Shown here one piece after another: positions 1 through 8,354 of a stretch of DNA of 59,295 nucleotides. The notes under the pieces are model-generated. The model worked only from the letters and a program-made list of their open reading frames with translations. It did not search any database and was not told the DNA's origin. The translations under genes were made by a program, and so were the position numbers. The stretch covers positions 217,501 to 276,795 of the forward strand of contig CAJNDS010002791.1 in assembly GCA_905221605.1 (NCBI GenBank). Reading direction: 5' to 3'. The DNA is from Symbiodinium natans. Taxonomy: Eukaryota > Sar > Dinophyceae > Suessiales > Symbiodiniaceae. The stretch's first letter is position 1. Each line of letters begins with the position of its first letter.

Positions 1-92
1 AAACCCTAAAACCCTAAACCCTAAACCCTAAAACCCTAAACCCACACCCTAAACCCTAAACCCTAAACCCTAAAACCCTAAACCCTAAACCC
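1..92. repeat. Telomere-type CCCTAAA array at window start
   Basis: Imperfect CCCTAAA/CCCTAAAA units run from the first base and end in an A-rich stretch. The C-rich strand on + points to a left end if this is a true chromosome terminus. Confidence 0.85.
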
Positions 93-365
93 AAAAAAAA
101 ACCTAACAGCTCTAAAAGCCCTAAGAAGCCCCAAGAGCCCTGAAGCCGTGCAGTTTGAAGTTTGTAAGTTCAGGCCACCCTAAAGCCTATATAAACCCCA
201 ACCCTATACACCCTAAACCCTAAACCCTAAACCCTAAACCCCTCAAGGTCCTAAAAGTCTAAAGCCCTGAAAGCCCTCCAGCGCGGCCTTTGCCCGCCTT
301 GGAGGCGGACGACCTTGATCCCTAAACCCTAAACCCCAAGCCGACCCTAAACCCCAAACCCCAGA

Positions 366-488
366 CCCTAAACCCTAAACCCTAAACCCTAAACCCTAAA
401 CCCTAAACCCTAAACCCTAAACCCTAAACCCTAAACCCTAAACCCTAAACCCTAAACCCTAAACCCTAAACCCTAAACCCTAAACCCT
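366..488. repeat. Telomere-type array (CCCTAAA), about 17 units
   Basis: Near-perfect CCCTAAA array. It is followed by unique GC-rich sequence and then by an opposite-orientation TTTAGGG array at 607-661. Confidence 0.9.
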
Positions 489-864
489 ACGCAGCAGAGG
501 ACTAAAAGAGGGCTTGGGACTTCAGTTCATGGGCTTGGCGCGCACGACAGGCGCAGCCTCGGCTGCGTGGGCCGCTGGGAGCAGCTCCCACGAGGCTTCG
601 CTGCGGTTTAGGGTTTAGGGTTTAGGGTTTAACGTTTAGCGTTTAGGGTTTAGGGTTTAGGGATTTGAAGGGCCACATCGGGTTTATAGGGTTCAGGGTT
701 CAGGGTTTGGGGTCTCGGGTTTAGGGTTTTGTTCGGGTTTCGGATTTCAGTGGTTGGTTTTGATACGACTTTACCAAAAAAACACCTCAGAGCCACAAGC
801 TTATACGATTCTGGTAGTTTCTGATGCCCACTATTAGGCCCAAAAGAGCGTCTGGGCTACCACC

Positions 865-1006
865 TAAGAGCAGTTTCATGGTCCCTTAAAATTAAAGGTC
901 CCTGTTGTGAAGCATGGGCCCTTGTGTTGCATAGGTATATGAGGGGTATATAAGGGTCCCCCCCCTTTTAAGTGCCCATATAGGGGGAATGAAACTACCC
1001 TAGGAG
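865..1006. mobile_element. Hairpin element with CCTAAG...CCTAGG ends
   Basis: Inverted ends (CCTAAGAGCAGTTTCATGGTCCC against the complement of GAATGAAACTACCCTAGG) bound about 140 bp. The interior (CCCTTGTGTT..., GTATATAAGGGTCC) recurs at 17,140-17,260, so this is a repeated element family. It resembles the introner-like elements in the genes further right, but here no exon is recognised beside it. Confidence 0.5.
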
Positions 1007-1262
1007 GGTACTCTTGGGTCTAGTATCTCTAAACCCTAAACCCTACACCCTAAAGGTTTTGCAAGGTTCTGAAATGAGGGATCATGTAACTACCCGGTTA
1101 ACGCGCTGTATTTTGCCTGGGTACGGGCTCTGCGCGACGCGTCGTTCGTACTGGCAGGCGCGGTACGGAGCAGAAAAGCTGAGTTTAGGGGGTTCCAAAA
1201 ACTATTCTTTTTGGGACAGCATGGTTGGGAGTTTTACTGAAGCTTTTTTTTCAAGCGCTTGT

Positions 1263-1450
1263 GACAGTTGTACAAAGAGACGAAAACGGCTGTAAATATC
1301 AGTGTTTTGGGCATGAAACGCTGTAAATACCAGTGTTTTTGTGCATGGTCGCGAAAGGCATAGATTTTCTTGTTCCACATCCTTGTGTGCAGCATGTTGT
1401 ACAAAGATGCGAAACCGCTGTACATACCAGTGTTTTGGGCATGGACGCCG
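1263..1450. repeat. Degenerate direct repeats (GTACAAAGA..GCTGTAAATACCAGTG)
   Basis: Three partial copies of a motif with GTACAAAGA, GAAAC.GCTGTA and CCAGTGTTTTGGGCATG lie in this stretch, followed by a C homopolymer. The short open frames here overlap on both strands and are not judged genes. Confidence 0.6.
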
Positions 1451-1640
1451 TCCCCCCCCCCCCCCCCGCCCCCCCATACTTACAGCCCATCCTCGAAAAT
1501 CCCTGCAAAGGAGCTGTTCGCATAAGGGGAGAACATCCCAAGCCTCGGGTTTGGCTCGAGCCCTCAACCCCGGGTTGACGCCTCCCCCCAACCCCAAAAC
1601 CCCAGAACACTAAATCCCAACCCCCCCCCCAAGAAAAAAA

Positions 1641-1696
1641 CCATGTATGTATTTATGTATGTATGTGTATATATATATATGTATATATATATATAG

Positions 1697-1727
<31 letters not shown>

Positions 1728-1870
1728 TGTATGTATGTATGTATGTATGTATGTATGTATGTATGTATGTATGTATGTATGTATGTATGTATGTGTATAT
1801 GTATATGTAGATGTACATGTATATGTATATGTATATGTATCTGCATCTGTATATGTATATGTATATGTAA
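1641..1870. repeat. ATGT/ATAT microsatellite
   Basis: A long run of ATGT units grades into GTATAT units. It is open in several frames on both strands (MYVCMYVC and HTYIHTYI translations), which is a trivial effect of the 4-bp period. Confidence 0.95.
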
Positions 1871-3244
1871 TTTCTAATAATAATCATCATCCTCACAATC
1901 ACAACAATACCAAGTAAAAGAATCATTAAACCCCGAAACCTTCAACGCCCAAATGCCCAGACCCCCTGAACCCAAACCCTAAACCCCACACTCCAGCCCC
2001 TAAACCCTTCACCCTACACCCCAAACCCTGAACCCTAAACCCTAACCCCTACAGCCCAAACCCTAAACCCCAAACCCTAAGCCCTAAACCCTGAACCCTA
2101 CACCGCAAACCCCCGAAACCACAATTGAACATCAGCAGTGTCATGGTGCAGCGAGCTTCGTGTGACAGTGAAGCATTGGCGTCAACGCAGCCAAGGCGTC
2201 GAAGGCCGGCACAGGTCTGCGAGCGCCGTACTCGCCTTCGGGAGGTACTTCCAGCTGCCGATCTTCGCTTAGTGTTTAGGGTTAGGGTTTAGGTTTTAGG
2301 GTTTAGGGTTTAGGGTTTAGGGTTTAGGGTTTAGGGTTTAGGGTGCCGTCGCACTGCGGCCTTTTCTCCGAACCCCACACGCCTGCGGAGGGGACCCGCA
2401 GAAGGCTATGGGTGTTGGTGGACGAAGCTTGCGCGGACCTCGACCTCGCCGGGTCCGCGCTTTGGCCCCCTAAAAGCCCTAAGGCCTTTATAAACACCAG
2501 TCCCTCAAAACCTTGAAGCCCTAAGCCCCCTAAAAACCCTGAGGCCCCAAACCCTACACCTGGAAGCCCTAAACCCCTAATAAAACCCTGAACCCTTAAA
2601 CCCTGAAACCTGCAGCCCTGAACCCTAAACCCTGGAAACCCCTAAACCCTGCACATCTTAGCCCTTAAACCAAACCCTTAAGCCCTAAAACCCCTCAAAC
2701 CCCTAAACCCTGAAACCCCTAAACCCTGAAACCCCCGAAACCCCCGAAAACCCGAGTTAGACCCTGAACCCTAAACCCTGAACCCTTAAAACCCTAAAGA
2801 CCCCTAGTTAAACCCTAATCCCTGAACCCTTAAACCCCTAAAAACCCCTAGTTAAACCATAAACCCTGAACCCTTAAATTAAATCCCTAAATTGCCGTAA
2901 TGAAACCCCTACACCCTAAACCCTATAAACCCTGAAACCCCGAACTCCCCCATGCGGTCACAAGGCGGCGGCGCAGTTCCTCGTGGCGGCCTTCGGAACT
3001 CAGGTTAGGGGTTTAGGGTCTTTAGGATTTAGGGTTTGGGGTTTAGGGTTCAGGGTTTAGGGTCAGGGTTTAGGGTTTGCTTCTGGGGTCTCTTTGGGGT
3101 TTAGAGTTTGGGTTCTGGGGGTTTAAGGTCTTTGGGGTTTAGGGCTTCGGGTTTAGGGTTTGGGGTGTAGGGTTTAGGGTTCTAGACCCTAAGCCCAAGA
3201 GGGGTTCAGGGGATCCCTGCCGGTCCTTGTTGCTTTTAAGGCTT

Positions 3245-3470
3245 CGGTTTAGGGTTTAGGGTTTAGGGTTTAGGGTTTAGGGTTTAGGGTTTAGGGTTTA
3301 GGGTTTAGGGTTTTAACCTGAGACTCCCTCCCCGCCCTCCTAAAGCCCGAGACTGGAGCCCTGAACTCTGAGCCCTATCCCTGAACCCTGAACCAGTGGG
3401 CCTAAACCCTAAACCCTAAACCCTAAACCCTAAACCCTAAACCCTAAACCCTAAACCCTAAACCCCAAAC
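3245..3470. repeat. Paired telomere arrays in opposite orientation
   Basis: TTTAGGG units at 3245-3315 and CCCTAAA units at 3408-3470 flank about 90 bp of unrelated sequence. The G-strand array comes first, so the arrays face each other with G-rich 3' ends inward. Confidence 0.85.
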
Positions 3471-3545
3471 CCCAAGCATGGCACCGCAGGTGGCCAGAGA
3501 GCCGGTGGCGCACGTCCTGGCACAGCAGCTGCAGACTCTCAAGGT

Positions 3546-3547
<2 letters not shown>

Positions 3548-3576
<29 letters not shown>
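3548..3576. repeat. Poly-G tract
   Basis: An essentially uninterrupted G run follows a short exon-like segment and precedes a TTTAGGG array. Confidence 0.9.
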
Positions 3577-3844
3577 TGGGGGGTTTAGGGTTTAGGGTTT
3601 AGGGTCTAGGGTCTAGGGTTTAGGGTTTAGGGTTTACGATTGGCAGGGCCAGGACATTACTAGTTTAGAAGGGGTACGAGCAACCAGACAAAACCCCACC
3701 CGCCCAGAGGGTCCCATAACATTACGAAAATATAAAATATCTATTCTTGATCGTACGCAGCTTTTCTTAAACCCTCGCTTCGCACCTATTTGTTCCAAAA
3801 GCTCTCCAAAGCTCCCAAAAGAAATACAATAAGGAAAAGCCAAA

Positions 3845-4245
3845 CAAAAAATGAGATTCCTGTTTTGGGACTCCGGGATTCCTGAACCCTTAACATTAGA
3901 CCCCGGAAGAGTTTTTTGGACCCCGGGGAGGCTCCCAGAAGCTCAAGGAGGCCCCCAGAAGCTCCTCCAAACACCCAAACGAAACAAGAACAATAAAAAG
4001 CCAAGAAAAATGAAGAAAATTACAGAAATTGAGATTCCTGAACCCTTAACATTAGACCCCAGAAGAGTTTTTTGGACCCCGGGGAGGCTCCCAGAAGCTC
4101 AAGGAGACCCGAACGAAACAAAAACAATAAAAAACCAAGAAAAATAAAGAAAATTACAGAAATTGAGATTCCTGAACCCTTAACATTAGACCCCAGAAGA
4201 GTTTTTTGGACCCCGGGAGGCTCCCAGAAGCTCAAGGAGGCCCCC
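3845..4245. repeat. Three-copy direct repeat with GAGATTCCTGAACCC
   Basis: A block containing GAGATTCCTGAACCCTTAAC, then AGAAGAGTTTTTTGGACCCC and CTCCCAGAAGCTCAAGGAG, occurs at about 3875-3965, 4030-4110 and 4165-4245. Copies are highly similar and spaced about 130-160 bp. Open frames here are repeat-derived. Confidence 0.8.
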
Positions 4246-4258
4246 ACATGAGCAAGGA

Positions 4259-4338
4259 TTGCCTTAATCGACGAAGGACTTGGCTTATTCGACGAAGGAC
4301 TTGGCTTATTCGACGAAGAACTTGGCTTATTCGACGAA
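4259..4338. repeat. 21-bp tandem repeat (CGACGAAGGACTTGGCTTATT)
   Basis: About four copies in tandem, immediately after the three-copy block. The complement translates as repeated NKPSPSS, a repeat artefact. Confidence 0.75.
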
Positions 4339-4775
4339 TTCATTAGGGTTTAAATTTATATGAAGAGAGGTTTAGGGTGTAGGGTTTGGGGTTTGGGGTT
4401 TGGGGTTTATATAGGGTCTAGGGTTCAGGCTTTAGGGTTCAGGGCTTAGGATTTAGGGCTCAGGGCTTAGAGTTTGAGCGTCTCGCGTGTACGGGCCTGT
4501 GCGGCTTAGAGGCCGGCACTTGTTTAGGGAACCCTATAAGCCCGATAAGCCCCTAAGAACCCTCTACCCCCTGGTTCTTAATAGGGGAATGAGGTTGAGC
4601 GTCCGGACGCGACATCCAAGATTTAAAAACCAATGATGGTTTTGCCCGGAACCTTCGAAGCTTATTTTGCGATGTCGTGTCTTGAAACTCAAGACTCTCA
4701 AGACGTTCGAGATGTTCCAGGAACTTCTTTTGGCACGTGGGGCGAGGGGCCCTAACATACATACTATGTACATAT

Positions 4776-4878
4776 TGTTTATATATATATATATGTATGT
4801 GTATATATATGTATGTATATATATATATATGTATATATGTGAACATTATGTATGTATGTATGTACGTATGTATCTTTG
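4776..4878. repeat. TA/ATGT microsatellite
   Basis: Alternating TATATA and TATG units. Open frames here are low complexity. Confidence 0.85.
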
Positions 4879-4999
4879 CATGTATGCATTTTTCAAGTTC
4901 AACCCTAAGACCTCTGCCTGGACAACCCTGGACCACCCGCATCTGACTCTTCGGAGGCCAATGGCGTGGAGGCCCTGCTTCTTGGCTTTCTTCTGGCTG

Positions 5000-5119
5000 G
5001 CTCTTGGGACTTTAACCTTTTGCGTTTTTTGTAGAAACCACCCTAAACCCTAAACCCTAAACCTTAACCCTAAACCCTAAACCCTACACTTTTAGGAGGG
5101 GCTTCAGAAGTCAGCCAAG
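5000..5119. mobile_element. CAGCCAAGG-family hairpin element with telomere array in its loop
   Basis: The sequence runs CTGGCTCTTGGGACTTTAAC, TTTTTTGTAGAAACC, then CCCTAAA units, then TTTTAGGAGGGGCTTCAGAAG and TCAGCCAAGG. The same family forms the end of the intron at 25,405-25,631 and all of the intron at 26,837-26,939 in the fusion gene, where the middle is not telomeric. Here the array has replaced the loop. A GC-rich segment follows and could be an exon, but it is not recognised. Confidence 0.7.
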
Positions 5120-5229
5120 GCTTCGCGACGTGTGCGAGCAAGAGGCCTTGAGCCATACGTAGGCGCTACGCATCGCCTCGGGAGCTTCGTACTACAATCC
5201 TCATGCACATATGTACATATAAAGAACAT

Positions 5230-5243
5230 ACATATCCACATAT

Positions 5244-5274
<31 letters not shown>

Positions 5275-5465
5275 GTATGTATGTATATATATATGTATGT
5301 ATGTATCTATACATATACACACACATATCTATATATATATATATATATAGCTACTATATATATATATAGGTGTATATATACATATATATATATATATGCA
5401 TACACGCATACATACCTTTGTATACACAGTATGTATATCTATCCTTGTATATATTGTATGTACAG
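5230..5465. repeat. TA-rich microsatellite
   Basis: Long TATATA, TATG and ACAC runs. Confidence 0.9.
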
Positions 5466-5696
5466 CCCAAGTCAGAAAGTTTCGTACGACCCGTTCGCGT
5501 GTAGGATGGCCAACCCTGGACCCTAAACCCTAAACCCTAAACCCTAAACCCTAAACCCTAAACCCCGGCCCTATACTGTATAGATACATGGAGTCATAGG
5601 GGAAGCTCGCCGAGTCATGCCTTGCCTGGCTCCTGAGCCCTTCTGCACATGCCAGCCGTAAGGACTTAAAGGTTCGGGGTATGAAGTTGTGGAACT

Positions 5697-5931
5697 TTAG
5701 GGTTTAGGGTTTAGGGTTAGGGTTTAGGGTTTAGGGTTTAGGGTTTAGGGTTTATAGGGTTTATAGGGTTTATAGGGTTTATAGGGTTTATAGGGTTTAT
5801 AGGGTTTATAGGGTTGATAGGGTTTATAGGGTTTATAGGGTTTATAGGGTTTATAGGGTTTATAGGGTTTATAGGGTTTAGAGGGTTTAGAGGGTTTAGG
5901 GTTTAGAGTTTAGGGTTTAGAGTTTAGAGGA
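5697..5931. repeat. Telomere array grading into TTTATAGGG variant
   Basis: Starts as TTTAGGG, then becomes a nearly homogeneous 9-bp variant TTTATAGGG (about 14 units, 5755-5880), then returns to TTTAGGG-like units. Confidence 0.9.
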
Positions 5932-6508
5932 GTTTAGGCTTTAGAGTTTGTGCTTGCCTGGCGGGTGTTGAATGTACAGCTTGCAGTTGCCAGTGCATCT
6001 GCACGTTTTGCTTTGCTGCTCCGGGTTCCAGCACCACCGGTGCGACGCCGCAAGGTCCAGTCGTCCTTTCCCATGTAAATGCTGGTATGGTCCCTTGTAG
6101 ACCCCTAAACCCTAAGCCCTAAGCCCCAAGCCCTAAGCCCTAAGCCCTAAACCTAACTTGGGCACACGGATTTTAGGGGGCCGACGTTGGGGCCATTTAA
6201 AGGCCCCAATCCCCCTAAAACCCACTCACCCTCAACGCCCAAAAGCCCTGCTCACCCTAAAGATCCTAAACCCGAAGCCCGAAACCCCTCAACCCCAAGC
6301 GCTAAACCCCAAGCCCCAAACCCCAAACCCTGCCCCCTAAACCCCAAACCCTAAACCCCAAACCCGAAACCCCAAACCCCAAACCCTAAGCCCTAAACCC
6401 TAAACTCCCGAAATCCTGCTGCGACCCGGAGCCTTCTGCGAGGCTTTGGCTCGAGGGGGCCACATGCCTTACTGGCGCTTAAGGGGAGTTGTGGGTTGGG
6501 GGGGGGGT

Positions 6509-6700
6509 AGGGTTTAGGGTTAGGGTTTAGGGTTTAGGGTTTAGGGCTTAGGGCTTAGGGCTTAGGGCTTAGGGCTTAGGGCTTAGGGCTTAGGGCTTAG
6601 GGCTTAGGGCTTAGGGCTTAGGGCTTAGGGCTTAGGGCTTAGGGCGGGCTTAGGGTTTAGGGTTTAGGGTTTAGGGTTTAGGGTTTTAGGGTTAGGGTGT
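6509..6700. repeat. Telomere array with homogeneous GGGCTTA variant
   Basis: TTTAGGG units flank about 15 consecutive GGGCTTA units (6544-6648), differing from the canonical repeat by one T to C change. Confidence 0.9.
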
Positions 6701-7674
6701 TTAGGGTTAGGGAGTCTACGACTTTACGGGGTCGGGGTTTTACTCGACAAACTCTTCTGGTTAAGATACTACAGCTGCAGGATTGCAACTCTGAACCCCA
6801 GAGCCCTAAACCCAAACCCGCCGCCTCTCCCAAACCCTAAACCCTGAACCCTAAACCCCATACCCTAAACCCTAAATCCCAAACCCCCCTTGAGGGCCAG
6901 GCAAGTGCCCGCACGAGGCGGCACTGGCATCACACAGAGAGCCAACAGCGCACAGGAGTCGGTTTAGGGTTCAGGGTTTAGGGTCTAGGGTTTAGGGTTT
7001 AGGGTTTAGGGTTTAGGGGGGTTGCAGGGACGCCATGACATGTTCGGGCGGGGGAGCAGGGGAGGGGGGAGGAGGGAGGGGGGGGGGGGGATACCCTGAA
7101 GCCCCGGAAGCCCAGATCCATTCAAATTTGTGAGGCCCTCCAGCCGAAAGGGCTAAGCACCCCCACAGCCCGAAATTTCTATAGCCGTTACGCCTGACCA
7201 TAATCCCCAGATTCCCTAGTGCCACTCAGACTCATGTTCTGCCCTTCGTTGACTATTGCAAGCCCCTAAACCTCTAAGCCCCAACCCCTAAACACCAAAC
7301 CCCCGAAGCCCTAAATCCGAAACCGTAACAGGCCTCAAGCCCAAGACCCTCCCAAAAAAGTCCCTCAGTCCTAGCCCCGAAACCCGAAAACCTACACCCG
7401 AAAGCTCGCAAGTCCCAAAACTCCCCAAACCCTCAAATCGCAAACCTCCCGACGAGCCCTCGACCCTCAACCGTACATTGCGGACTTTCTAGGGGCCCGG
7501 AATTCGAGCAGATGTATAAGGGTCTATACCACGGTCCTTGAAGGGCTGATCGGCTTGGCAGGGTGTATCAGGTTTAGGGCGAAGCCCATTCCGTGCCCGT
7601 AAACTGCCCGAATTCTCGTGGCGTAAGCTGATCGGCTGAGGTTCTTCCGGCGGCGGTTAGGAAGCCGGCACACA

Positions 7675-7785
7675 TAAAGTAGGGTTTATATTCCTTGTAT
7701 CCCCATTAAGGACACCCCCATATATACACCCACCAACATTAAACAGAAATCATATATATATATATATACACTCACCAGTAACCTA
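7675..7785. mobile_element. Hairpin-like element (AAAGTAGGGTTTATATT family)
   Basis: Begins AAAGTAGGGTTTATATTCC and ends in TATATACACTCACCAGTAAC. A related element with GAAGTAGGGTTTATATTG and GTTACTGGTGAGTGTATATA lies at about 45,170-45,290. Repeated occurrence supports a family; its exact ends are uncertain. Confidence 0.4.
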
Positions 7786-7875
7786 AATCCTAAACCCCAA
7801 AACCCTGAACCCTAAACCCTAAACCCCATCTTGTCTCGCCTTGCACGTAGCTCATATCGGCCTTCCTCCGCTGCC

Positions 7876-8354
7876 ATGCGGAGTCTGGTCGCCACAGGCT
7901 TGGTGCTTGCGCGCGGCAGGAGTGCCTACGGCTTTCCATGGCAAAGGGGAGCAGGTGACAGAGGAGACTTAAACTTAAACTTGTGCACCACCAGTCGTTC
8001 TTTTCGTTCTAACTCTTGCTCGCAGAATCCTGCCGCCACCTTCTTTGCGGCTAGTCGGCCGCCGCAGCTTCATCGGAGAGCATCACTGCAACGTGTCACC
8101 GAGCTCCGTGCTCTTGCAAGCGCCCAAGCCGCCGCTGCAACTCGAGGCCGCGGCTGGTCTTGGAACTTGTTCACCTGGTGTGCCGTTGTGGGCTTCCTGG
8201 AGCTCTGCTGGCGCGGAGGCAGCAGCGGGGCGGTCCTGTCGGCAGTGGTTGGGCTCCTGAAGCTAAGATCTCTGCTACGGCGCGGCTCTGTGCACGCGGA
8301 GCGCGGCAGCATGGCGCACTTCGCGCTGCGAGGCGCCACCCTCGGCGTGGTGCT
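7876..8354 (+). CDS. PrsW-like gene, exon 1
   Basis: Opens with ATG (MRSLVATGLVLARG) and ends CT before an intron starting GTCCCTTGGG. The last part encodes a hydrophobic stretch (TLGVVL) that continues smoothly into exon 2. The first 100 residues are Ser/Arg/Ala-rich and may hide an unrecognised intron. Confidence 0.5.

Larger units (their letters stand above)
1..7675. other. Gene-poor, telomere-repeat-rich left end
   Basis: This stretch is dominated by perfect and degenerate CCCTAAA/TTTAGGG repeat, microsatellites, G or C homopolymers and short duplicated blocks. The first bases read CCCTAAA on the + strand, the orientation expected at a left chromosome end, but similar arrays occur all along the window, so this is not proof. 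Three short segments read open with coding-like composition: about 1085-1180, 2130-2270, and 3478-3543, which starts MAPQVAREPVAHVL. None matches a family I recognise and they may be chance. No tRNA or rRNA was seen. Confidence 0.6.

Noticed and set aside
1564-1926. Overlapping open frames of 76-131 codons on both strands
   Set aside because: They translate the ATGT/ATAC microsatellite ([16 protein letters not shown]). Open in several frames by periodicity, not coding.
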